Shown here piece after piece: positions 12,097-23,889 of a stretch of 64,000 nt of DNA. Position 1 is the first letter of the stretch. Each line of letters begins with the position of its first letter. The notes beneath the pieces were generated by a model, which was not told where the DNA came from, searched no databases, and saw only the letters and a program-made list of their open reading frames with translations. The position numbers and the translations under genes are program-made. This DNA comes from Chelonoidis abingdonii (lineage: Eukaryota > Chordata > Testudines > Testudinidae), in assembly GCF_003597395.2 (NCBI RefSeq), contig NC_133770.1:89518558-89582557 (forward strand). The letters are read 5' to 3'.

Positions 12097-12539
12097 GGGC
12101 ATGGCTACACTTGCAGATGTAGAGCACTTTGAGTTAAACCCGCCTTCATAGAGCGCAGTAGGGAAAGTGCTGCAATCTGTTCACATGGATAGCTTCACGC
12201 GCACTGGCGTGGCCACATTTGGTGTCCCCAGCAGCATTGAGAGTGGTGCATTATGGGCAGCTATCCCAGCATGCAAGTGACTGTAATGTGCTTTTAAAAT
12301 GGGAGAGGTGGAGTTGAGTGTGACAGGGAGTGTGTTGTGTATATGTGGGGGGAGAGAGAGTGGGTTTTTGGGTGGCTGAGAGCATGTCAGCATGCTGTCT
12401 TGTAAGTTCAGACAGAAGCCAACCTCCCCTTCCTCCCCACCCCTCTCTGTCACACACAGCATTCCACAGCAATGGCTTGCATTCATAAGGCACCCAGGGC
12501 TCCTTTATTGCGCTGTAACTCACAAGTGCAGCCAAGCCC
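12097..12539. mobile_element. PIF-Harbinger-type MITE inside the composite repeat
   Basis: The ends are GGGCATGGCTACACTTGCAG and the complement of GGGCTTGGCTGCACTTGTGA, flanked by TCA and TTA. That fits a TNA duplication with one change. The interior ('gtggtgcattatgggcagct', 'tatcccagcatgcaagtgac') resembles Harbinger subterminal sequence such as 'gcactgtgggtagcgttccg' and 'ctatcccatag' at 43262-43297. It is non-coding: the 101- and 113-codon minus-strand frames here are chance. Confidence 0.65.
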
Positions 12540-12618
12540 TTAGTCTTTCCTGTTGAAGCTGGTCCACACTGTAGAAGTAGTTGAATAGTCATTGGGCTGG
12601 AGAGAGTGACTCAGAATG

Positions 12619-12685
12619 ATTCCAAACCCCAGTGGTTAGGGTGCTCATCCGGCAGGTCGGAGAGCCAGGTTCTGGTCCCCCTGCT
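12619..12685 (+). repeat. tRNA-like module 2
   Basis: 'aaccccagtggttagggtgc' gives a degenerate A box and 'gccaggttctggtccccctg' a degenerate B box. No acceptor stem pairs. It is probably the middle of three related modules in the composite repeat. Confidence 0.45.
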
Positions 12686-12740
12686 TCAATGAATGTTTAC
12701 TTATTTAGACATAGTAGAATGGCTTCAAAAGGAGAGCTTG

Positions 12741-12812
12741 AGAGACCACTGCCCAGTGGTTAAGGCCCTCCCCTGAAAGGGGGGAAGTCCTAAGTTCAAG
12801 TCTCTGCTCCAT
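12741..12812 (+). repeat. tRNA-like module 3
   Basis: 'ctgcccagtggttaaggccc' and 'cctaagttcaagtctctgct' occupy the A- and B-box positions. It is the best preserved of the three modules but is still not a foldable tRNA. Confidence 0.45.
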
Positions 12813-13234
12813 GACAGGCAGAAGAGAGACTTGAAGTGGGGTCTCTAATCACAGGGGTAATGGTTGGGAGAGAGTGGGAGGGCTTGTCCATCTTAGTTTT
12901 TCTTGACAAAGGACTAACCTGGCTGGTTTAGGCACCTAACTCCAGGACAGAGCTCATAGCTGTGAATCCCAAATGGAGATGGGCACCTAACTCCCACTGA
13001 GGAGTGGAGCTTAGGTCACACCCCTCTCCTGAGCATTTCCTATTGGCTAGTTAGGCATCTCCGTGCTCTGTGCCAGCTTCAGTGGATCCCATTCTTAGGC
13101 ACCTCACTCTCCCATGCATTGGATAGGGAGTCTGGGCACCTAACTCAGGGCTGCGAATTCTACCTGGCACCAGGCAGTGCAGTGCTCAGCAAGACAACAC
13201 TCAAGTTCCCCTTGTGAATCGCACCCTACAGTCT

Positions 13235-16200
13235 TTATTCTTCCCTTGTAAATTCATGAAAACACAATAAACTGATTTAAAATTGATAGGAGGGGAAACA
13301 AAAGAGGCCATGATGTGACACAGCAATGTTGAAGAAATACACTCCACATGCGTGAAAGTGATGAAAACTATTTAAGATATGCATCAATGGACTGGGAGCT
13401 TTGTGAGAAGGCTTAAATAACTCTCTCATTAAATACAGCAAAATTAGTACAAAAGCAACTATAGCAGGCTGCAAAACTGTTGTGCTATATAATAGAATAA
13501 ATATAAATAATAATAAAATGGATGCAGTACAATGTTAAACCAACTGCATGTAGATAGCAGAAGGGTTGCAATGCATAATAAAAAGTTTAAGGCAAAACAG
13601 AATGACCACAGCATCAGAATAGACAGAATATGTGGTGAAACTTTGTACCAAAAAGAATATAAACATGGGAATCAGACAAAGAAATTTGGAGTGAAAGTGA
13701 TGAAGGATCAGGTATGCTTCAGAATTGTCCACATTCTTTTGTCTTTCCTCTGCTGTCAGCAATAATCTGGGGGAAAATATTCTGCTTGTGAAATCATATT
13801 CAAACCAATTATTGTACATCTGGTAATGTCACTGCCTAAAGCCTAGCTACTGAGCCCTTAGAATAAGTTTCTGTGCCACTGCAAGCCTCATTTCTTCAGG
13901 AGGGTTTTGAGAATTCAGGATCACACTTACTCTGGTGATAGGTGTGTGCAATTTATAGCACGCAGGTAGAATTCCAAGTTCTGGGCTGGATTCTCTTTTC
14001 AAGCTAGTATAACCCCACTGGCTTTAGTGGAGTTTCCGCTGTTTTTCAATTATGTCAGTGAGAGGGGGACCAGGCCCTCTCTCCCCCCTGTCCCCACAAT
14101 TCTGCACCACTGGAATCTTTCATGCTATGTGTCAGTAAATCCTAGCGTGTTGCGTGCTGCTGATCTGAATATTTTTCCTACATGAGGAAGTGGAAATTTG
14201 TAATCAGGCTGATTTGGACACCTTCCTACTCCTTTTAGTCATTACGTCTGAAACATTAGCACTAACTGCAAATACAAGTTTCATCTGTATACAGCTCCCC
14301 ACATACAGATCCGAGAAACTGTGAGCTTACCACAAAAGTAAGTTTTTGGTTTGAGAAAGAAAGAGTGCGTTCTGTTAAGCATTTATGCTAACAGAGGCCA
14401 ATCGCGTTATAATTGGCTCTGATTGGCACCGCCACAAGTTACAATGTTCTTGAAGGCACTCACAAAGGTGTGAAACTCTTTCCTGCCTTTGAAACATCAA
14501 AGAAAATTAAAGCAATTACTTCCAATTTGATTCATAATCTCAATTGCCTTTCTGGCCATAAGTGAGGGCAAAAAAACCTCCAAACACCCAGTACCACTGG
14601 GGACAGAAAGTAAATCGAGTAGCAGAATGATCGTTATAAGCAATGGTAAGTATAAAACTGAATTCCACTCAATTTAATTTTTTTTTTAAATAAAACTATT
14701 CCCACCATAGCACTCAAGTCATCCATATTTTAAATCCAAATGCTCTTTTCCTCACCCATTACCCACATAGGTTAATGTTAGCACACGTGACCTTCAGAAC
14801 TATGGAGTCATGTAGAAGAATACATGGGATACACCACTGCAGTCTTGCTATAAGTAGATGTTACATTATTCCTGTGTGCATGTGTTAACATAGCCAGGGG
14901 TGATCTTTGTACATCCTCACACTGCTCAGATCTTTGATATCCTTCATTCCTTCTCTGGTGCTGAAGTATATTTTTAGCTGGGCTGAAGAAACCCAGCATC
15001 CCATTTTTGTGAATTTCCACCTGTTATTTTTTCTGTCTGCAAAATGAATTGCAGGTCCAAGTTTTCACCTCCCCACTCTTTGATTTATACCAGCAATTAA
15101 ACCACAGGTACTTTGATTTGTGCTGACAATTCCACTGCAGGTACAAAAATAAAAAAGTCCCTACATGAAAGAGAGGCTGCCACCCTTCTGAAAATGTGCC
15201 TCTGTATATTCAAGAATACCACAAAAACAAAAAAGACCAAATGCTACTACTTGGTTTGGGAATGCAAGACAGGAAGGCAATAGGAGAGAGGAAAACTGGT
15301 TTTAAAAGGAAAGAAAAATTCTAAACAAACCTTCTGATGTATTAGTTGTAACAATTAGCAGAGGAGCTCTTTGAAAAGGTTTTAAAAGCTGTTAAAAATA
15401 TCGGCATCATTTAAAACCTTTCGAAGAACCTTCAGTCCATTCTTATCTTATCTTGCTACTACCTTGTCTTGTTCATTTTATGTTGCAGCCCAAACAATGC
15501 CCTGGGGTGCTAATCCATGCTTGGTTTGTATCTCCTCTCAATTAGATGCTGCTGCTGACATCAGATACAGATCTGAACATTTCCTGGAAAGAGATTCCAG
15601 TCCTTCATTTCAAAGATCTATCTCTAAGTCGTGAAGTACTAGTAATGGTTTTTCTTTCTTCTAAAAATCTCATTTACTTTCTGTTTCTTATAGTTTGACG
15701 AAGATTTAGGAGCAAGCTGGTGAATCCATGTAGCCCATTTAACAAATGCAGGCTTGGTGAAAACTCAAGGTCATGACTGTTCGGAATAAAAATAGTGGCA
15801 TAGGAGATAAGAGCTCACTTCTTCTATTTCTAGACGTTTAAGCGCTGCTTAGGTCACAAGATGAAGTGAGTTTGGTGGTTTTATCCTAGTACCACATGGA
15901 TATTTGTCTATATCAAAGTACTACCAGATAACTGGGAGGCCATTACTGGGAGCATCTGGATAGCGGAGACCAGTGGTGAATGAGCAGCTGGTTATTCTAA
16001 AGTGGTGAACTGTGGAGCTAAAAGGGCAGCATCACCCCATGCTATGCCTGGCTTTGTCTAGTGCTCTAAGCACCATACTTCATGAGTTCCTAAATTTATT
16101 CTTTATTGTAAAAGAATAAATGTTAACATTACCTTTAGATTTAGTCGTGCCATTTCTACAAATTCACCTCTCTGAATCACTGCTTGAACTCAACGAAAGG

Positions 16201-16535
16201 TTTTTATTTGCTGATAACTTTTCATTTGAGAGATTTAAAGTGCCAGATAACATTAGCTCTAGTTCAATGAAATTATTAAATTTTCACCTTAAATCTCACA
16301 CGCAGGAAGCTCTCATCAGGGTCACATGAACAAGCTGATTGTATTAGTCATGCTACAAGAGGGATGTACTCATTCCAGTAAATTCATATATTCATGCTGA
16401 AGTATGATATATGATTGGATACTTCACGTTTAACATGATATGGTTTCTTTACTTCAGTGTTTTTACCAGTTATATTCTTGTCACCATAATTCACTTTTGC
16501 TCTGCTGCATGCATTCTGTAGTCTATTTTCACTTT
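13235..16535. other. Non-coding sequence, no gene seen
   Basis: AT-rich unique-looking DNA with no domain-bearing frame. A piece at 13981-14045 resembles one arm of the small palindromic repeats. A cluster of CCAAT-type motifs at 14398-14426 is noted separately. Confidence 0.5.
14398..14426. promoter_or_regulatory. Cluster of three CCAAT boxes (candidate)
   Basis: CCAAT occurs at 14398-14402, and its complement ATTGG at 14412-14416 and 14422-14426: three copies within 29 bp. Such spacing is seen in NF-Y-bound elements. No TATA box or transcript start can be assigned here, so the call is only a candidate. Confidence 0.25.
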
Positions 16536-16539
16536 CCTT

Positions 16540-17035
16540 GTGTGATCCAGCATGGCCAGAGGGCAGCAGGAGAGGGTTAGAAGGGATCCTTATTCCCTGT
16601 AAGGGGAAGAAAGTTTGCTATAGATTAATTAGCGCACCTGAAGCCAATCACATGACAAAAACCCTCTGCTTCAATCAGACATTGTGGGAGTTGGAGCAGA
16701 GAGGAATTGGTGCTGGAGCAGAGAACAGTTTGGAGAAGTGCTGCGGTGAGCTAAGAAGTCCAAGACCCTAGGTAAAGGGGCACCTGGCTTGTACAGAGGG
16801 AGGGCAGGAAGCCCCCCCACAAGCTGAAGAGCAGGAGAGGGAAGTAGCCCAGGGGAAGGAAGTGTCAGTTCAAGTGGTTTACCACTATCCTCAGGGCCCC
16901 TGGGCTGGGACCTGGAGTAGAGGGCGGGCCCAGGTCCTTCCTTCTCCCCTCCCCTCCCCTCCTCTAGGACACTAGTGGGGCAGTTAACATTCTACTGCAG
17001 GGGCAAGAAATGGTGCCCTGAACCCTCCCCAAAGA
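16540..17035 (+). mobile_element. LTR-retroelement fragment
   Basis: It begins with TGTGATCCAGCATGGCCAGA and continues purine-rich, containing 'attaattagcgcacctgaag' and 'tggagtagagggcgggccca'. I associate both with a turtle LTR-retroelement family. Neither a terminal CA nor a target-site duplication could be fixed at the right edge, so this may be a partial LTR or LTR plus leader. No coding frame is credible. Confidence 0.45.
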
Positions 17036-17438
17036 AGAGAAAGCGCGAGATCCATCAAAATAGTGCCGGCAATTTGCCACACTTGCTATGCCATGTTGCA
17101 CTACATTAAAGAAGTATCCTCTGAGTGTATGTAATATAGAAGGATAATAATCTGTCCACAATGAAGCCTGAAGCTAACTTTCCCCAATCACCCCCCTTTT
17201 AAAAAATATCTCCTGTAATTTACCAAAACAAAACCAATTTCATTGAAATTTTACATGTAGAATTTTTCTGGAAAATCTAAAGCAAAAAAGATGAGGTGAG
17301 TTATTGAAATTAAGTGTTTGAATGCTTTTAGAAGTCTCCCACCTTTTGCCTTGTCATAACCCAAAAACGTCCAGATGGCTTGAGATAGATGCATCTCTGG
17401 ATTTTACACTCTTCTGGTCTAAAATTTTAATTGGTACC

Positions 17439-18373
17439 TGTTAAGGCTGATTCCGCGCTCTGGCACTTTGAGTGCAGAAGGTGGGGGTCCGCAAGGATTC
17501 TAAAAATTAATACTAGCCACTCCAGGCTGGTATTAAACTCCCAAGGTTACAGCTTCTCTCTGACCTTGGATGAATAGATGCTGCCACCACCCATGTGCAA
17601 AAAATCCCTTTGGACCCAGGAAGGTGCACTTGGGAATTCCTCCCTGTGAGGTACCCTCAAGCCCTTTCGCCCTCACTCTGGGGAAGAGCTGAGAAAGAAA
17701 AACAAAGGAAATCAACTGTCACCACCAGCTAATTAAACAACATGCACAAATCTCTTGGGACAGGAAAAATCCTGTTCTTAAAAAAGGTAAATTTTATTAA
17801 AAACAAAAAGAAGGAAAATACATCTGGAACTTAGGTTATTGCTAGATTTAAAAAGAGCAAATATAATAATTAAGCATTAGTAATGGTTTTCTTGAGGTCC
17901 AGCTTAATGGTTAAAAGGAAAATAAAAGCATTTGGGGATTAGCACAGAGAAGTCCACAAGCCAATAAAAAAAAAAAAAAGAGATAAAACTGATCACGTTT
18001 TCCTAGACATTCCCTGATCTACTTTCATATCTGGGGGTTTCAGATAAGTAGTCTCTAGGTATGATCTGATGGTTTTTTATACCTGGCTTAAAGCTTCCTA
18101 TAGCATAGTTCAGTCCTGTTCCTGTTCTGCATCTCCTCTCTTCGGAAAACAACAACAGACAGAGGGAAAGTGTTTTTTTTCCCAATTTTAAAAAGTTCTA
18201 GCTCTCCCATTGGCTCTTTTGGTCAGGTGCCCACTCCCTTCCTTTTACCTATGGGCTTTTTTAACCCTTTATAGGTAAAGCAAGTAGAGAACAGCTACTA
18301 ACAGGGATTTTATAGCTAACTGGCTGGCTGGGTGGCCATAAAAGGGAGCTACTCTGCCCCTTCATTTATCACA
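17439..18373 (-). mobile_element. Solo ERV-type LTR (935 bp), TSD GTACC
   Basis: The segment starts TGTTAAGGCTG and ends TTTATCACA, so it has the canonical TG...CA termini. It is bounded by perfect 5-bp repeats GTACC (17434-17438, 18374-18378). On the minus strand there is a TATAAAA near 18310, and an AATAAA near 17790 downstream of it, giving a U3-R-U5 order in that orientation. No internal gag, pol or env sequence is attached, so it is a solo LTR left by recombination. A second copy of the same family lies at 22818-24928. Confidence 0.92.
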
Positions 18374-18540
18374 GTACCATTGGCTAGCTTTTTGGGATTA
18401 GAAGAGTTTACTCATGGATTAGGAATTCTATATGCCAGTTTTAACGGGCCCTAGGAAATTGGCATCACTAGATGCAACATTTGTGATACCTCTATGTGCT
18501 TTTATGGAGCTTATCATCATAGTATCTGTGCACTTCAGCA

Positions 18541-18735
18541 ACATGAATACATTTACCCCCACAACTCCCTTGTGAGTTAGAGAAATACTATATCCCTGTT
18601 TTACCAATAGTGAGTTGAGGCTCAGAAAGATTAAATGACTTGGTCAGGGTCTCACAAGAAATCAGTGGTAGAGCCAGGTATAGAGCGCAGGTCTTTTGAA
18701 TCCCAGTAGAGTCTTAACCATAAGACAAGTCCTTG
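18541..18735 (-). mobile_element. MIR-type SINE, reverse orientation
   Basis: The plus strand shows the reversed MIR pattern: 'ccctgttttaccaatagtga', 'gaggctcagaaagattaaat', 'gacttggtcagggtctcaca', 'ggtagagccaggtatagagc' and a terminal 'gtcttaaccataagac'. The homology is from recall. It is diverged, as expected for an old family. Confidence 0.55.
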
Positions 18736-18879
18736 CTCCAGACTTGTATCAGAGCCATCGAGAAACCAGAAGTCTCTTTCTTTTAAAGCATACTTTACAG
18801 AGGCTGAGCAGTCTAGTGGATTGAGCAGATATGGGAGCTAGTCACTTTTCAGTTCTATTTTCAGATCTGCCATGCTCTC

Positions 18880-19160
18880 TATTTATATAACACCTTTTGT
18901 TCAAGGATCGCTAAATGCTTTACAAACCTGAATTATGTCTCATGACTCTCTTTTTAGTTACAGTAAGTATAATTATTCACATATTATGAATGGAAAAACT
19001 GAAGCCAGAAAGGTTAAATGGCTTAATGCATATATCCATGGCTGTGCAATGAATCCAGGCAAGAGTCAGGAACAGAACCTACATCTCTTGTGACTGCATC
19101 CTATGCCGAATCTGCTAGACCAAACTATCTTATGCAAGTCACTTAACCTTTCTAGGCATC
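18880..19160 (-). mobile_element. MIR/L2-like SINE fragment, reverse orientation
   Basis: 'ggaaaaactgaagccagaaa' followed by 'ggttaaatggcttaatgc' and 'caagagtcaggaacagaacc' repeats the reversed MIR-like pattern in weaker form. The left part (18890-18935) resembles the L2-like text 'cgctaaatgctttacaaacc'. The two may be one old composite insertion. Confidence 0.4.
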
Positions 19161-19254
19161 TTTCTTTCCTACCCAAAAACATAATTAGCTTAGAGTTGAT
19201 ATTTTTAATATTTAGCAATAACTTAAGGGGAAAACCACAATAAATATAGTTAAC

Positions 19255-19360
19255 CCCCATGCCTTCGAATCATCACCATTATTTGGATTCTGGTAGAGCC
19301 TAAAGGCCCCAACCAACTTTGGGAGCACATTGTGCTAAGCACTGTATACACACATGGTAA
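19255..19360 (-). mobile_element. L2-like LINE 3' tail, reverse orientation
   Basis: Read on the minus strand it gives 'cagtgcttagcacaatgtgc', then 'ttggttggggcctttaggct' and 'ctaccagaatccaaataatg'. This is the terminal UTR of the same L2-like family seen at 1930-2275 and 3176-3336. No coding content remains. Confidence 0.55.
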
Positions 19361-19374
19361 GGGATGGCACCTTT

Positions 19375-19712
19375 GGTTCACACAACACACAGCGAGCCTG
19401 TGGAACTCATTGCCATGAGATGTTGTGAAGGCCAAAAATTGATTGGATTCAAAAAAGAATGAAATAAGTTCATGGAGGATCGGTCCATCAATAGCTATTA
19501 GCCAATATAGTCAGGGACACAACCCATGCTCCAGGCGTCCCTAAACCTCCAACTGCCTGAAGCGGGGACTGGATGAGAGGGATGGACCACTTGAAATTTT
19601 CCTGTTCTGTTCATTCCCTCTGAGACATCTGGCACTGGCCACTGTCAGAAACAGGATACTGGGCTAGATGGACCACTGCTCTGACCCAGTATGGCCATTC
19701 TTATGAAATTTA
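19375..19712 (+). mobile_element. CR1-type LINE 3' end
   Basis: Contains 'ctgtggaactcattgccatg', 'aagttcatggaggatcggtc', 'cattccctctgagacatctg' and 'gggctagatggaccactgct', ending in 'cagtatggccattcttatga'. This is the 3' end of a CR1 subfamily abundant in turtles and different from the copies at 3374 and 28420. It includes only the last few reverse-transcriptase codons. A fragment of the same subfamily lies inverted at 39371-39560. Confidence 0.8.
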
Positions 19713-19734
19713 AATAGAAAAGACTGACAAAGGA

Positions 19735-19850
19735 AGTATTATTATCTGCACAGATGGGAAACCTGAGGCACACGGAGTGACTTGTCCAAAGTCAAACAGG
19801 GAATCTCCTGATTCCCAGTCCAGTGTCTTAATACAAGACCATCCTTTGTC
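19735..19850 (-). mobile_element. MIR-type SINE fragment, reverse orientation
   Basis: 'cagatgggaaacctgaggca' and 'cttgtccaaagtcaaacagg', followed by 'gattcccagtccagtgtctt', match the reversed MIR order. It abuts the CR1 tail. Confidence 0.5.
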
Positions 19851-20152
19851 AAAATCAACCATTTCTGAATTTTCTGATTTTCAATTTAAGCTTACACTTA
19901 GCCCCCCCACCGTTGCCTGTTTTCAGCTCCAACTGGAGTATTTTCTGCAGTTTCCCCAAACCTATCATGCCCCATTTCCACTGTCAAGTGGCATCTCCTC
20001 CTGTTCCCTTCTCTTGGAGTGCCAATCAGAGATGGCATGGGGAAAGGCCAGCTCTTGGAGCATGCAGTGTGTGGTTTTTTTTGTTTTTTTTTTTTACCAC
20101 TGGTGCTGCAGGATGAGTGACACAATGGTAACATGAAACTGGAGCTGCCTTC

Positions 20153-21299
20153 TGTGACATACCAGGGTGCTAGCCAGACCAGTGAGGGGCTGTGTCACCC
20201 CTGCTCTGTAACCTTGGGTGCCTTACTATACCTTTGCTGGTAGTAGCTCCCACCTGGGCTGCTCACAAACAGCCTTCCAGCACACAAGCCACCCCCTGAG
20301 TGTCTGAGTGTAACTGCAGCCTGCCAGCCACACTTGGTTACATCTGGCTCTCACCAGCTTTCATTATACTGCAGGGTTACCACAACACTCTCGCAGTCCC
20401 AGATTTCCCCCCAGAAATGTGTGTGCTGTACTTCCCAGCTCTCTCCTGGATAGTCCAAATATATTAAGTCCATCATTCCTTTAAGGGAATAAAATACACC
20501 AGCCTATTATTCTAAACAGAGTTACCCAGACACTTTACCTTAAACACACTGGATTAGATAAAACAATAAAACAAGTTTATTAACTACAAAGACATGGATT
20601 CCGAGGATAAGCAATGAGGCATAAGAGTCAGAAATGGTTACAAGAAAAATAAAGATAAAATGCTTTCTAGTGCCTAACTTATCAAACTATATTACATTTA
20701 AAGCAGTTTCTCAGTACGTGCTTCCAACAGCATTACTGTTCAGGTCAGGACCCCTCCTCCAGAGTCCAACGGCTGGTTCCTTTATCTCCTCAGCTGCAGA
20801 GAATGAGATGGGCAGGGACAGAGAGAAAGGGGTGTCTTGAGGTGTTTTCCCCTCATTTTTATAGTTTCAGTCCCTCTTTAAATAATATGACCATCTGAGG
20901 ACCAAGGGACCCTGGGTCTGATGGAGGAAGGAGACTTCATGCTATTTCTTTGCTAAGATGCAGATCTCTTTGTCCCTGTCCCCCCTTTCTTGTCAAAGAA
21001 TGGCCTCTTGATAGGTGATGGACAGCTTTGTTGACACATGGCTGGGGCATCAGCTTGCCCTTTGTCTTTGGGAAACTGCTTTAGTCCCTCCCCAGACTTA
21101 TCTGGGAAATACACTTCAGGCATGATTTCAGCTTATGCTCGTACCTTAACACACCATGTTGCTACTTGCATTTTACCATGATATTACAGCTCAGCAAGTT
21201 ATGAGTTTTCAAATGATACCTCACCTCACCAGGCACGCCTCAGACAAAGAATATTATGATAGCAGGTAGGGTGTGAATATAGGGGTGTGTTCCGTCACA
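20153..21299 (-). mobile_element. ERV-type LTR (1147 bp), probably a 3' LTR
   Basis: Termini are TGTGACATACC and GTTCCGTCACA, with inverted TGTGAC...GTCACA ends. On the minus strand, TATAAAAATGAGG lies near 20851-20863 and AATAAA near 20576-20581, giving promoter and polyadenylation signals in the right order. The flanking pentamers differ (CCTTC versus CTCCC), so this is not a simple solo LTR. On its right it touches a polypurine tract (21300-21308). That makes it most likely the 3' LTR of a provirus whose internal region has been lost apart from a short stub. Confidence 0.8.
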
Positions 21300-21308
21300 C
21301 TCCCCCCT
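21300..21308 (-). promoter_or_regulatory. Polypurine tract next to the LTR
   Basis: On the minus strand it reads AGGGGGGAG, immediately upstream of the LTR start TGTGACGG. This is the position and composition of the plus-strand primer of retroviruses. The 170 bp to its right (to about 21470) may be the residual internal sequence; no protein is recognisable in it. Confidence 0.65.
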
Positions 21309-21479
21309 GCAGAGTCTCTCATCCCTGCATAGAGGCCTGCTCCACAGGCTGAGAACCAGCACTTGTTGCCTTTGCAGTTAGGCTATGGATGCTGTGCTGT
21401 AAATCAGTTGTGGTCTGAATTGCAAAGCTATCTAGGGGTTAACCTGCCAGCTTGCTGTGCTACACATCATAGAAACATA

Positions 21480-22440
21480 GCAACAGTACAACATGGGTGC
21501 ACAAATTGATGGGGACTTGAGCACAGAGTTAAGGCTGTTTGCGGTACCTTAACGCAGCATTACTATATTTTCCAGTGCCCGAATTTTTGTCTTTTTAATG
21601 TGTAACCTTAACTTTAAATTCCCGGGCTTTTGGGCCTTTCAGCATTTCCACTGTTGCATTCTATTAAGGCTTTTTCAACTTAACTTACTGATATATGTTT
21701 ACAATTCCAGCTTCAGCAAGGGTTTTTTAATTGTTTTTGCTGGTATAGCAGTATAAAATGTATTGCTCAGGAAAGTGAGGGGCTCATAACAGGCTAGAGC
21801 TAAGCTAAGAATGAGCAGGTGTCGTACAAGTTGCCTTCAGATAGTCATGCTAATGCATCTTTAGTCCAGAATTACAGTTCCCCTGCCATGTTTTGAAGTA
21901 CTACAAGGCAACAGCACAGTGTACCCTGGCGTGTCTTAGCCCATAAATGTAACTCAGAAATATGGGAAACAATGTTCTGAATCTGATGGCCTTTTTAGTC
22001 ACAATTACAGAGACAGCATGAGTTTGAAAACATCTACACAAGGACATATACAATAATCAGACAGTTAGATGTTTACACTATTAATCCAAATGTGGATGAG
22101 CTTTTGGCTAGCAGTTTTTTCCCCCCTAATATAATGCTAGTGTTGTAACAATATTTCTGGTCTGACATAATGGATGGCAGTGCACATATGTATTGTCACT
22201 TTTAATGATCGAAATATCTCACCGTTTTGTATGGGCCCCTACGGACCTAGAGAATATGAATGATGGAAATGTTTTTATTTGGCTGCAGATTAAATCACTT
22301 TAGTCTGGAAAAGTAGTGTGCTCCAGTGCTTTGAAAATGAAAGAGGGGATGATGAAAGAAGACTAATCCCACCCAAGAGAGAGATAGAGAAGACATTCAG
22401 CCTCCCTCTCTCACTTTTCTCTCTTATTTAATTTATTTTT
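21480..22440. other. Non-coding sequence, no gene seen
   Basis: AT-rich, no credible frame, no defined repeat ends. Confidence 0.5.
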
Positions 22441-22442
22441 TC

Positions 22443-22576
22443 AGGCTCAAACCCTGCAAAGTGCTGAGTGATTCCTCTGGCATGCTGAGTGTCCCTCAGC
22501 TCCCACTGACGTGAAAGGGTGTTGAAGGCCTTCGGCATCTTGCAGCAGATGCTCAGCACTTTGTAGGATTGGGCCT
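22443..22576. repeat. Foldback repeat (134 bp)
   Basis: The left arm AGGCTCAAACCCTGCAAAGT, continuing GCTGAG, pairs with the right arm, whose complement reads AGGCCCAATCCTACAAAGT and then GCTGAG. The arms are about 26 bases and the interior is unrelated. It resembles the small palindromic family in design. A one-armed relic may lie at 51930-52003 ('ggtattcagcacctcacagg'). Confidence 0.55.
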
Positions 22577-23889
22577 ATCATCAGTAAAATGGCTCCCACT
22601 GCAAGGGATAGGTGCCTCCACAGAAAACATTCAACCACATATTTTAGAACAAACTAGATAGACAGATAGTCAGTTAGTCAGAACTCCCCAGACTACAAGA
22701 AAGCCTCCCACAGTTCCTCAAGCTACCCTTCGGAGAAAAGCCTGAGTAAATATGCAGCACACAGTGTGCTCTGAAGGTCAACAATCTCTGGCTTTCTGGA
22801 TGGAGCCACTCACATACAGTCAAGGCTGAATCCCCACTCTGTCACTTCAAGTGCAGAAGGTGGGAGCCTGCAAGGATTCTAAAAATTAATATTTGCCACT
22901 TCAGGCTTGTATTAAACTCCCAAGGTTACAGCTTTTCTCTGACCTTGGCTTGGTAAACGCTGCCACCACCCAAATACAAAAAAACAAACAAACCCTTGGA
23001 CCCATGAAGGAGCACTTGGGAATTCCCCCCTGTGGAGTACCCTCAAGCACTTTCATACTCCCCCCGGGGATGAGCTGAAAACAAAGGAAATTAGCTGGTG
23101 CTACCAGCTAATCAAACAACATGCACACATCTCTTAGGACACCAAAAATCCAATCCTGTTCTTAAAAGAGGTAAATTTTATTAAAAACCAAAAGGAAAAA
23201 AATACACCTGGAATTTAGGCTTTTTTGCTAGATCTTAAAATAAACAATTACAAAAATTAAGCACCCAAAATGGCTTTCTTGGGGGGTTCAGCTTAAAGGT
23301 TTCAATCAAACAAAAGCATCAGGGGTTAGTACAGAGGAGATCCACAAGCCAAAATAAGAAATTAACTTGATAACATCTAACTAAACATTCCCTATCCAAA
23401 TTATTTCTTCTAGGTATGGAAGATACTTTTTTCATACCTGATTCAAACCTTCACAGCATTTCTGCTTACAGCATTGCTGCTCCATGTCCCTGCAGCCCAG
23501 AGAACAACAGACAAAGGGAAAGTTTCTTTTCCAATTTTAAAAAAATTTTACCTTCTCATTTCAGAGTAGCAGCCGTGTTAGTCTGTATCTGCAAAAAGAA
23601 CAGGAGGACTTGTGGCATCTTAGAGACTAACAAATTTATTTGAGCATAAGCTTTCATGGGCTACAGCCCACTTCATCGGATGCATAGCCTGGAACATACA
23701 GAAAGAAGATATTTATACATACAGAGAACATGAAAGGTGGAAGTAGTCATACTAACTGTATAAGGCCAATCGAGATGAGCTATCATCAGCCAGAGAAAAA
23801 AAACTTTTGAAGTGATAATCGAGATGACCCATAGAAGGTATGAGGATACTTAACATGGGGAAATAGATTCAATCAGTGTAATGGCCCAA

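Larger units (their letters stand above)
11573..13231. repeat. Composite repeat with tRNA-like modules, split by a MITE
   Basis: The edges form imperfect inverted repeats: GTGGGATTCATAAGG near 11575, facing the complement of GTGCGATTCACAAGG near 13230. Between them lie repeated 'ggcacctaactc' motifs (12930-13150) and three tRNA-like segments, each with an A-box-like 'cagtggtta' and a B-box-like 'ggttc' stretch. A Harbinger-type MITE at 12097-12539 interrupts the unit. I infer an old DNA-transposon-like repeat that contains several tRNA-derived modules. The class is not established and no target-site duplication is visible. Confidence 0.5.

Noticed and set aside
12619..12812. Possible tRNA genes
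   Set aside because: A- and B-box-like motifs exist, but no acceptor stem, anticodon arm or CCA-adjacent structure can be drawn.
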